Virus record (IMG/VR): IMGVR_UViG_3300020473_002200 | Span: 1 to 64,000 of that record | Strand: one strand, 5' to 3' | Source: a virus | DNA: 64,000 nt | Shown here: in pieces, positions 48,501 through 55,328 of the stretch | Layout of the letters: each line of letters begins with the position of its first letter | How positions within the stretch are numbered: position 1 is the first letter of the stretch | Program-made: the position numbers and the translations under genes | The notes under the pieces: model-generated | What the model was told of the DNA's origin: nothing | What the model saw: only the letters and a program-made list of their open reading frames with translations | Database searches by the model: none

Positions 48501-50760
48501 TAATCCTTATGAAAGAGAGATCACAACAGAGGAAATGCTGGGGATTACTACTCGTGATTTGGATCAACATTTTAGAGCTAAGTCTGAAAAAGTAACAGAA
48601 GCCACTCGGCCTTACGCAATACAGTACCTTGATAGCGTCCGCTGGGCCATAGAAACGTATATTAGCGAAAATGTTGAATTAAGTGCAGACAAACAAAAAT
48701 GGTTAAGAAAAGTTATTGGCTATATGCCTTATTTTTATGAGTGGTCTATTGAGTACCCTTCTCTAGATCTTAAAATATACGTTGAGTCTGAAAAGATTGT
48801 AATTCCACCAGATGTGTATATAGATTTCAATTGGGATCTACTAAAAGCAAGAACAAATAGCTTTGCTGGACAACGTGCGTATGGTAGCGCGACCCGAAGT
48901 TACGAAGCACAGTACAGGGATGAAACAATAAGCAGGGTCTATAAATTAGAAAAAGAGTATCTTCAATTTCTTTATTCAATGTACGACTATGCAGATCTTA
49001 CATCTAGTACTTTTACGGCTGGTATGACATTATATGAAGACGTTGTCAACAGATTTTCCGCTGTTCCCAATGAGGCCGATGGTAATCACAAAAACGCAAT
49101 AATCAGATCTGATAATAAGTATATTTTAGATGAAATAGGTAAGTTTGTAGAGGGTAATGGTATAGTTGATGTAACACCAGATGTTATAGCTAACCTAGAC
49201 TCTATATATCGACTATATTTAGAACAATATGAATCTAGTTATGCTAGTGATCCGGAACGTCATAAGGCTCGTGGATTAAAGATATTGCCGCTGGTCTCAA
49301 CCCATACTCCATTTAAGATATCACCTTATGATATAAGAACCCCAACACAATTACGAAATCGTAATTCAAATAGCGATAACGATTCAATTGCCAATGAACT
49401 AACTAAGTGGAAGTACTATGAAGATAATCTGGTGATACCAAGGGGCGGCCCAGCATTCGAAGATGCAAAAACGCGAGTATGCTTTATAGGTATAGAGGCT
49501 GGCGAGCTCCATAAGATTTTGCACTCACCATCTCAAAACTACGGCGGCAAAAATAGGACTGAAGGAACATTCCGCCAAGCAATATACGATCCAAACAATA
49601 ACACCGAGAGAAACTTGGCTCTTAGTAATAAGACCGAAAAATTTCAAGTTAAACTAGAGTTATTCGATTTCTTTCGACCGTGGTTAAGGTTTAAAAACAC
49701 AAATAAAATTATAGTGAGTAGAGCGAAACCGTATAGAGTGCTTAGGCCACTAGAGTTTTCAGTGGGCTCTACGGGCTCACGAGCTGGTAATCTTCACGAA
49801 GATCATCTATGCTCACCTATAATCGATAATCTTTTAAAAGAACAGTATTGGAGAGAACCTGTTGCGGAAGAGTTGACAGTTACTAGTAATCAAGGAAAAA
49901 AACTTAGCGGCGGCTCAACTCACCTAAGGGGTTATGATATAATAGATATATTCTTAAAGGCGTACGCGAGTAACGTCCTTGGTCTAGATTTCTTTTCATT
50001 TATGATCCCAAGCTTAGGGACGACACCCCCTATTGCTGATTATCAACCAGATTTATCGAACCAAGGACAATTACCAGAAGAAAGAAATTATCAAGAATAT
50101 CTAAACGAATATGCTGGTAAATTGATTACATTAATTCAAAACGCAGATGCTGGATCAGATTTTACTTCGATTAATCATTTATTGAAGTATTTTCTAGATA
50201 GAAAGAACCTTAGAGCCCAAACAGGGCAAGACATGATTCGACATTTTGATAATGTCGGTAGAGTAACGCTGATTCCTGGTGACGCTTTATCATTTGGATT
50301 ACTGGAGAAAAATGCTGTTGACACCAGTGATCCTGAGCACCCGAAGTTATATCCTTTTAGGTTTTCTAAGCCTATTACAAAAAAGAGCTTAGTCGCTTCT
50401 GAAATATTAACTGCCGTGAATGAATACACCATAAATCCAATGAAGGAATTTAGGGATGGGTTTGCATTTGATAGGGTGGTCGGGATACCTTACAAGTTAA
50501 GCGATTTCAAATTAACAGATACATGTAGAGATAATTTAAATGGAGAAGAAATAGATATTAGTCAACTAAAGGGTTCTGCTAAGAATCGCAAGGTTTATAA
50601 CGACGGTGATGCTGGCTGGAAACTAACAGAAGAATATTATAATGAATTATTAAAGAGCCTAACATATTTAGACAAGGATAAAAATGACGGAACTGTTTTA
50701 GATAATTCTCTTTATCCTTTGACTTTAAGGGCAACGATTTGCCGAATAGAAGAGGATTAA
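42502..50760 (+). CDS. Very large protein of unknown function (2752 aa), probable virion structural
   Basis: Not recognised. The frame is 8.3 kb, opening with GTG immediately after the preceding TAA. Residues about 1-45 are a basic, low-complexity leader (SKVHKGLKKKKAMPDVSI). The rest is well-mixed globular sequence with many Trp, Tyr and Asp residues and no obvious internal repeats, LamG domains or beta modules. It is therefore compositionally unlike the fibre proteins. No Walker A, polymerase, protease or lysozyme signature could be seen, and no continuous coiled coil, which argues against a tape measure protein. It is embedded between the 897-aa and 770-aa genes with no promoter-sized gap. 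It may be a baseplate, neck or injected virion protein; position alone cannot decide. Confidence 0.6.
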   Translation: MAGNKRIGSLVNAHASIVSNANADSKNSSKVHKGLKKKKAMPDVSIPLVFTLPDPIIVEVPFSGGVISEAGTRSNFLSSPSQDVIAGVSAHFNYNDRDILEFLKTNEGKIFLHTQNTRRPVHILADFDYATLNKVLNPREPDHSDSGAARMWSRNANARAWRDWVSSCLILEMGLGPESGSDEGFRIRTIAEDQMTVRMDGQFVPWTGVIGSTHGLFGNKATKHILHNLIDGYTMVYYLEDFINQVFSMNPYIEPNMARGYNLMMWMMHYFDLTSLGSVNTTMVNTIKKIAKRFHQVIDPDHDGQNRLRHGFSYLPTTRRDPLLFRLHHPNDQQGFIKSVIESTRLIAHYLNTSEFCYRNADSNASLEGENNPEWIEDQDFNRYFGEIRTWNTLHSTGVRGIDYDISGDIYRKSFRVRKRLLDSVYLSKQTNNRVYIKGISSINKSQSSVIDVEGDFGSQDDIEKLLARVHRLDSENIITIAPYLLGDYVSRTDDGEINHFLTMSDIFTLKKKTTLDLFKAKRKKKETEYNQLVKSLERFTFNHGPQQLRGLMGTLRKQFCPITKNSSIDEKRGLLLIDQRNIVAHLTRGKAAQAIMSAALEKVYRTATNSGHSEPFYKMKILNKKVTSEPNTRQRAAWDIYDNAVDESQAGIMISNVNTDRSTNIISRRNERNETAVVSGFLDEKKEISDDLIHLLNAAFTKSLDSPSKREFMFWCILLQLSDVSLVDENKTPFFMQQRVVASEEMQKKKLPGIADVLFNEYINRLNDHSFFMAAPGNKVSNFFERAKEDRPVAFSVAPLSSKVIVTNYLIKKIKSKTLDTRAGGPIKNAFDDIASLQDKINRLPNMMDNAYENYRSVIFDLLDRVSRTVPADGNEYAQSAAEFFANQPPGRSDSWSAVIQDFVHPGGAHQATLEDGAGAFTNRGATALQTSIRLDGDRNTYYWDTLINGQITGIRGRTAGGARGASGFASAKIRDGERLHENFKNSALEGIADHILNFDRNTNILIMLSENICAQLFFGFPAEDSGLMFDQQYLSSFERNEEGILRYLNLIDDSGTIRMTQAELFDVVWEYCVIADQLTQQLPTVNLEFQFDRSTFRDHIGMAPEIDEEYHDFDSVYSLQRSTSEYNALLRSSQQARNRLNTYLPPAMFEGRDATSSAAGSKSGSHEVARQQITFGGTTEAEALQRKQTLVNDVFDLAARAAIFFHYAEKEIAKEPEFSLILKKENNDSTNVYTQLSANLRLGFLDHITIDSDFSRHAMKFMKDANPNSHTRNDPRRAPYLLAPATIDKYVGLKTSQFKFDLTDNLMGRIGDENFNFSVISAENEPDENLVPFSSRARVVYHPDYKVDEVAIHESQWGIDEVELFTSLEINPRSCFGFVYNLGVNQANNTAVDSQHFNSNFAINNAGILENEQRRGDNLLNRFEGQGARFSNQANPIAADATMTSGFGFDYLNEYYSKRLGLTPPAIYTKLLQKIKDLPNAIEEIKGTTSVTEYNRVVHQTHVNTAEFKIRQLEEPVEKTRTKIVVEFAVKKQTYQFVKAFQVEPNVPLRVGEPWDGQIYGSITAVRPYNAQYGSWRSPRQLFAQLADTAATFLDAGDVLTFNEMYTYPEETRLGIVIRQGAPASVDLNSLGNYVRGRTYGPIPVEGHPYEDIYGKHNFYWHMKMLCATLGNSSVFGTDSSHDPWITDDHTNSTTRASTTLQHTQIVDNGLRPGVEYDTLVARARRYSAVDGEVTLGSTLWKFMTNGTHAKKYLGRASSINPEGYDGNFWQDYWRWVSTAPTPLILRATTRTYPDDVHPVAYYPSETPTEAAQTIFSTRLHGEPYFFKDNVKNKWSSLWEGSQNFHFHYPEFHTTNKILGTIGQAADPKIRVEFYLAKNGNGEWSHFSTTPIYNDETNHPTARPISRLREGGHDAYQAICLRPDIVAKLFYRFVGGFDPRYYGPYVPGQGLVGDQLIDGYNVNDTLPFIEMVPWGSYLQDALTRNNLNVGRQDFISKDNPYEREITTEEMLGITTRDLDQHFRAKSEKVTEATRPYAIQYLDSVRWAIETYISENVELSADKQKWLRKVIGYMPYFYEWSIEYPSLDLKIYVESEKIVIPPDVYIDFNWDLLKARTNSFAGQRAYGSATRSYEAQYRDETISRVYKLEKEYLQFLYSMYDYADLTSSTFTAGMTLYEDVVNRFSAVPNEADGNHKNAIIRSDNKYILDEIGKFVEGNGIVDVTPDVIANLDSIYRLYLEQYESSYASDPERHKARGLKILPLVSTHTPFKISPYDIRTPTQLRNRNSNSDNDSIANELTKWKYYEDNLVIPRGGPAFEDAKTRVCFIGIEAGELHKILHSPSQNYGGKNRTEGTFRQAIYDPNNNTERNLALSNKTEKFQVKLELFDFFRPWLRFKNTNKIIVSRAKPYRVLRPLEFSVGSTGSRAGNLHEDHLCSPIIDNLLKEQYWREPVAEELTVTSNQGKKLSGGSTHLRGYDIIDIFLKAYASNVLGLDFFSFMIPSLGTTPPIADYQPDLSNQGQLPEERNYQEYLNEYAGKLITLIQNADAGSDFTSINHLLKYFLDRKNLRAQTGQDMIRHFDNVGRVTLIPGDALSFGLLEKNAVDTSDPEHPKLYPFRFSKPITKKSLVASEILTAVNEYTINPMKEFRDGFAFDRVVGIPYKLSDFKLTDTCRDNLNGEEIDISQLKGSAKNRKVYNDGDAGWKLTEEYYNELLKSLTYLDKDKNDGTVLDNSLYPLTLRATICRIEED

Positions 50761-50763
50761 ATA

Positions 50764-53076
50764 ATGGCGAAAAAGGAAGATATCAAATATAGTTTTGACG
50801 GTATTTCTGCAAAGTTTTCGAAAGCAGTAGTAATTGCAATTTCAAAGCCCCCTAAGTGGAGATCACCGCTCAGCTCTGATGGTACAAATGACGAATTATT
50901 TGACGTAAAAAATTTAAATTTTGAAAATGTCTTTGTGTATAATTTCTATACTCAAGATGAAAGAACAAAGTATAATTTTAGGAATTCAACATTTAATGAA
51001 AGCCCAGATGGCTTGGTCGATAATATTTTGGTCGATAAGACAATTAGAGACATTACTGGTAAAAAGATTAGGGGTAGATCTCACATTTCTGAAGTGACTA
51101 GTAATATGATACCTTCCTACATAAGACTTTCGTGGGAGCCGCCTCCTGGATTTACCCATAATAGTAGGATTGCAGACAAATCTAGAATAGATGCCTTTAA
51201 GTATCTGGCTGGGTTATCTAGGGCACCAAAGGGCCAGACATATGAAATAGACCCTGTTTCTAGAGAAAATTTTGAATTACAACAACAGGACTATGTGCGA
51301 GCAACGAACGAGTATCTGGATATGTTCAGCTTTGATCCGGATGGATCATCTGTGAATAATTGGTTCGCAGAAGAAATAGACTCTACTCATTTCCAGAGAA
51401 GGATGGATTTTTTATATCAGGAAATTGTTAGCCCAGAAAAACATTATAAGAATTTTTCTGGACCTGGGGTCGGTACTGGCGAAGATCCCAATATAGGTGA
51501 AAACATACTAGACAGTACAGCTGATGAATTCAATAATACATCGATGGCGGAAGAACACTCTGTAGTGCAAGTGTACGATAGTGCTCTATTAGAAGATCTA
51601 AACTTTCCTTCTTGGGATAGGGCTTTGCCAGAGGACACAACTATAGTATTAAATACAGATTGGGCGTGGTCAATCGCTGGTGCTTCATCTAAAGCTTCTG
51701 GAATGCTGCTGGGGATGCAGACAAGGGTTAGAAATATAAAGTATTGGCAAGAAGTCTTGATTAAGTCTGGGACAGGTAAAATTGCACAGGTAGATTTTGA
51801 TAATATACTAAAACCAACCGGTAGAGCCGCTGGGCCGCTTGAGCAAATAGTTGAAAATTCATTTCCATATGACATAGAGGATTTAAATAGGCATGCCGGC
51901 CAAACTGATTTAGATTTTAAGCTCGTTGGTTTTGTGATAGAGAAAACGCAACGCGTAGAAACTGAGAAGACTGAGAGAAAGCCCGAAGGTGAGCAAGACG
52001 AAGTGCAGTGGGCATACGAAAAGTTCCCATTAATTTTTGTACCTTGTAACCCAAATAACATAGTGACTAGTCATATAGACGCAGCAGTTAATTATGATAA
52101 AGAGTATGACTATACAATCAGGGCGGTTTTTTCTTTTAGTTTGAACGTTCCTGTTGAGGTTGATGGAGCTATTAAGAATTTAACATTTCATTATTTTTTA
52201 AATTCTCCACATTCAACAATCCTAACAGTAGAGACACGAGAAGTTCAACCTCCTCCTTATCCTCGCGATGTTTGGGCTTTTCATGAATACTATACTGGCG
52301 ACGATGGTGCTCTAGCTCTACACTGGGCATTTCCCGTTAATAAGCAAAGAGATGTAACATACTTTGCAGTCTTTCGTAGAAGCTCGATATACGAGCCATT
52401 TCGACTATTACGAGTATACGATTTTAATTACTCTATCTCTAGTCCAGAGCAAAGTGCGGCAGAAATAAAAGCAAGAATATACGGGCATTCTCCTGGAGAC
52501 TTTAATTTTTTTAATGAAGGTGAAAACGACACGAGGGGAAAAATAAAGCGCCTTCGGCCAGGCGAAGTTAACACCATGTTCAAAGACAAGGAATTTAAAC
52601 CAAACACAGACTATATATACGCTGTTTGTGCAATAGACGCTCACGGTCAAATGTCAAACTATAGCGCTCAACTTAAGGTTCGTTTAGACAGTAGGTTATA
52701 CAAATTAGACATAAGACAGATATCACCTCCTGGTGCACCGCTGGTATTACCTAACTTTTTTATAAAGACAAAGGCATTTGAGGATGTTGCGAGGACAGCG
52801 AATTATAGGAAAGCGACATTGCGTTTTCGTCCTGATTATAAGTCTGTGAAGGTCAATAACGCTGTTAAGAAATTAGTTCATGGAATTGATGAAAGACCAG
52901 ACGCAGGTGGGGATGAATCTAATTGTTATTTTTTGCAAATAATAAATCCTGATCGCGCAAATGATATCGTACTAAGATATCAAATTAATGATAAGCTAGA
53001 ATTAGAAAATGATGAAGAAACGCTGGCCGTTGTAGCACACTTGGCTGGCCTACCAAAGAACAATTTAAAGACTTAA
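50764..53076 (+). CDS. Virion-associated protein with FN3-like region (770 aa)
   Basis: Residues about 115-130 (PSYIRLSWEPPPGFTH) and 495-640 (DGALALHWAFPVNKQRDVTY, FAVFRRSS, then FKPNTDYIYAVCAIDAHGQM) show the W, Y and 'Y.Y.V.A.D..G..S' spacing of fibronectin type III domains. FN3 domains are common on phage virions. The C-terminal about 100 residues are a separate beta/alpha piece without recognised family. It starts 3 nt after the 2752-aa gene and ends before an 84-nt gap, so it closes the group of four large genes. FN3-type domains are here inferred by eye. Partner and location are unknown. Confidence 0.6.
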   Translation: MAKKEDIKYSFDGISAKFSKAVVIAISKPPKWRSPLSSDGTNDELFDVKNLNFENVFVYNFYTQDERTKYNFRNSTFNESPDGLVDNILVDKTIRDITGKKIRGRSHISEVTSNMIPSYIRLSWEPPPGFTHNSRIADKSRIDAFKYLAGLSRAPKGQTYEIDPVSRENFELQQQDYVRATNEYLDMFSFDPDGSSVNNWFAEEIDSTHFQRRMDFLYQEIVSPEKHYKNFSGPGVGTGEDPNIGENILDSTADEFNNTSMAEEHSVVQVYDSALLEDLNFPSWDRALPEDTTIVLNTDWAWSIAGASSKASGMLLGMQTRVRNIKYWQEVLIKSGTGKIAQVDFDNILKPTGRAAGPLEQIVENSFPYDIEDLNRHAGQTDLDFKLVGFVIEKTQRVETEKTERKPEGEQDEVQWAYEKFPLIFVPCNPNNIVTSHIDAAVNYDKEYDYTIRAVFSFSLNVPVEVDGAIKNLTFHYFLNSPHSTILTVETREVQPPPYPRDVWAFHEYYTGDDGALALHWAFPVNKQRDVTYFAVFRRSSIYEPFRLLRVYDFNYSISSPEQSAAEIKARIYGHSPGDFNFFNEGENDTRGKIKRLRPGEVNTMFKDKEFKPNTDYIYAVCAIDAHGQMSNYSAQLKVRLDSRLYKLDIRQISPPGAPLVLPNFFIKTKAFEDVARTANYRKATLRFRPDYKSVKVNNAVKKLVHGIDERPDAGGDESNCYFLQIINPDRANDIVLRYQINDKLELENDEETLAVVAHLAGLPKNNLKT

Positions 53077-53128
53077 TTTTGGTTCTATGGGGTGGTACAT
53101 TAAAATTTTACTGTTTTTTGTGCCTAAG

Positions 53129-53136
53129 TATATTTA
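53129..53136 (+). promoter_or_regulatory. Candidate AT-rich promoter element TATATTTA before the 253-aa gene
   Basis: The 84-nt gap 53077-53160 contains TATATTTA about 25 nt before the ATG, similar to the TATATTTA at 36524-36531. A start site soon after it would leave the AGGAG ribosome site (53150-53154) intact. A T4-late-like TATAAATC at 53142-53149 is also present, but it would start transcription on top of the ribosome site. Confidence 0.3.
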
Positions 53137-53160
53137 GAAAGTATAAATCAGGAGAAAAAT

Positions 53161-53922
53161 ATGGGATTTTTAGATCACAGCACCAACAATATTATAGTAG
53201 ATGCTGTTTTAACTGATTTGGGCAGAAAGAGGCTATCACAAAACGATGGTTCATTTTCAATTGTAAAATTTGCCTTAGGTGATGATGAAATTGACTATGA
53301 GATAATCAAAAAGTTTGGGTTGACAGTTGGGCGTGAAAAGATTGAGAAAAATACGCCTATTTTTGAAGCACAAACCAGTTCAAATTTAGGGTTAAAATAT
53401 AAATTGCTGAGTATGTCAAGTCAGGTCGAGACATTTATCCCTAGTCTTGTAAACACCGGTGCGAGTAATGCAACGTCGACAGTCTTTACGGGCGCTAGCG
53501 CATTAACAAGAACACCTATGAATGAAATTGTTGTAAATCTATCTCAAACAATAGGTTCTGGTGGAGATATACAAGGCGGCTCTATTCCGATTGATTTACA
53601 AGAATCTGTTTTTATGATAAAGGCCTCAAATAGATTTCTGACAGTAGGGACAGGTGCGGGTGTATTACCAGCAGCTTATATTTCTGAAAGAGATCAGATG
53701 AGTACCTATAGGGTTTCAGCGAATGTTTCACGCGCCACCGGAGACAGTAGCAATTCTGCTACTCCGGGTCTATCAATTACACTTCGAGCCAAGACCAGTT
53801 TGAATCAGACTGTGTTTAATACGTTCGGTGATTCAGAGGGCGTAATAACGACTGTTGTAGTAGTCACAGGGTTGTTAACTGGAATTCAGCACCATATTAC
53901 CGTACCCTTAAAGTATAGTTAA
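53161..53922 (+). CDS. Conserved-type tail structural protein (253 aa)
   Basis: The N-terminal 90 residues (NNIIVDAVLTDLGRKRLS, FSIVKFALGDDEIDYEIIKK, REKIEKNTPIFEA) strongly resemble a small virion protein I recall from marine and other large phages, where it occurs beside proteins like the next gene here. The C-terminal half is beta-rich (ITLRAKTSLNQT). The start is well supported by AGGAG 6 nt upstream. The same N-terminal pattern opens the 1089-aa protein. Its precise place in the tail or baseplate is not established from sequence, so the call stops at 'structural'. Confidence 0.7.
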   Translation: MGFLDHSTNNIIVDAVLTDLGRKRLSQNDGSFSIVKFALGDDEIDYEIIKKFGLTVGREKIEKNTPIFEAQTSSNLGLKYKLLSMSSQVETFIPSLVNTGASNATSTVFTGASALTRTPMNEIVVNLSQTIGSGGDIQGGSIPIDLQESVFMIKASNRFLTVGTGAGVLPAAYISERDQMSTYRVSANVSRATGDSSNSATPGLSITLRAKTSLNQTVFNTFGDSEGVITTVVVVTGLLTGIQHHITVPLKYS

Positions 53923-53966
53923 TGATGTGCACAGTTTATAGTTTTAAGTTTTAGGGGATTATTTAA

Positions 53967-55316
53967 GTGGCTGTTTTTAAATCTTTGTTGAATAATGATG
54001 TTAAGACTACTAAGTCTATTTTGAATCAGCTGGTAGACATTGTAAGAGAAGATGTCTCAGGTTCAAATTCCAGAAAAAGTTACGAGGTTTTCGTAACATC
54101 TAGTTACGGCCCTGGCGTAACGTCTTCTTTGTATCAAACTGTTTTTGATCAAGACTTTAGTCTTCAAACGTCTAACAGTCTTTTCGATATTACTTTTGGC
54201 TTTTATCCTGAGTCGACCGAAGCCAAGGAGCCTACCACGGCTCCGGGCGCATTTATCACAGAGGATACGGCGGGTAAAAGAAGATATAAGCATACTTCTT
54301 TAATGATGAGAGAAAAGCAGGATATCTATAAGCAGTTTGCGGCAACACTTTTGGGTAATCCCACTGCTGTCTTTAAGGCTCCCTACTCAATGGATACATC
54401 AACAACGGTGGGTAATATCAATGCAGCGCTATTCATAAGTCTTCACAGACTATTTGTACGTGATGGTATAAAGAGGGAAACATTTGCAATGCGAATGAAT
54501 TACCATATAAATAACGCCCTAGGTACCGGAGGGACCTTCACTGATAATTTGTTTCAGATAATGGGTAATACTGAACGAATTTATACTGATTTTGGTTCAT
54601 CAACGAATAGACCTACCGCTGTAGGTGGTGAGGTTGGGAATATTGTTTATGCATCTGATACCAGTCAGGTTGTTGGGCTTATATTCTATGATCACGGCAC
54701 AATAGTTCTGGATGTTGAGAAAGTGTTTTCTAAAACAGACATAGGTCATGGCAAAATAGACGCCATGACAGCTGCTGCGTCTTCTGGCTCTGCTGGTAGC
54801 GTATATAGCGCTGCCGGCGCAATACCAAGAGGTAAAGCCTTGTTCGGTCCTCCGCTTAAGACAGCTGGTGGAGCCCTTACATTCGGTGCAAATGGACCGG
54901 GTGATGCAACAATCCCAGCATCTGCTATTACTGCAGGTGGTACTATGTGGCCATATTTTTGGACGTCTGGTTCAATTGACAATATTGTTGATCACATATG
55001 TGTAACAAGATTTGGTAGTGATGCTGGTACAGCAATTACGTTCCAAAATGCAACAGAGATAAATTCTACGATTTACTTTATTAGAGCGCAACCTGACGAA
55101 TTTAATTATTCTTCTAATCCAACGTACGTAGCTTCGAATGGACAGATTATTGTGACAGACGATTCTGTTAACAGTCTTAGTAAGCCATTCTCGTATATCA
55201 CTACGGTGGGCCTTTATGGCGATTATGATGACTTATTGGCTGTCGCAAAGGTTTCTAGGCCAATAGAAAAGAATGATGAAAAAGATCTAACGATCAGAGT
55301 AAGGTTAGATTTCTAA
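53967..55316 (+). CDS. Conserved-type virion structural protein (449 aa)
   Basis: The N-terminus (NDVKTTKSILNQLVDIVRED, then KSYEVFVTSSYGPGVTSSLYQ and DQDFSLQTSNSLFDIT) resembles a phage structural family I recall beside the preceding 253-aa type. The middle is beta-rich with Gly/Ala-rich loops. The C-terminal motif AKVSRPIEKNDEKDL...VRLDF closely parallels the end of the next protein. The start is GTG at 53967 with AGGGGA 8 nt upstream. The next gene begins 12 nt after its stop, behind an AAGGGGA site. Likely part of the same baseplate or tail sub-assembly as its neighbours. Confidence 0.68.
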   Translation: MAVFKSLLNNDVKTTKSILNQLVDIVREDVSGSNSRKSYEVFVTSSYGPGVTSSLYQTVFDQDFSLQTSNSLFDITFGFYPESTEAKEPTTAPGAFITEDTAGKRRYKHTSLMMREKQDIYKQFAATLLGNPTAVFKAPYSMDTSTTVGNINAALFISLHRLFVRDGIKRETFAMRMNYHINNALGTGGTFTDNLFQIMGNTERIYTDFGSSTNRPTAVGGEVGNIVYASDTSQVVGLIFYDHGTIVLDVEKVFSKTDIGHGKIDAMTAAASSGSAGSVYSAAGAIPRGKALFGPPLKTAGGALTFGANGPGDATIPASAITAGGTMWPYFWTSGSIDNIVDHICVTRFGSDAGTAITFQNATEINSTIYFIRAQPDEFNYSSNPTYVASNGQIIVTDDSVNSLSKPFSYITTVGLYGDYDDLLAVAKVSRPIEKNDEKDLTIRVRLDF

Positions 55317-55328
55317 GAAGGGGATAAA

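Noticed and set aside
42502-50760. Tape measure protein for the 2752-aa gene
   Set aside because: No long coiled coil, no hydrophobic membrane-type segments and no periodic repeats; mixed globular composition instead.
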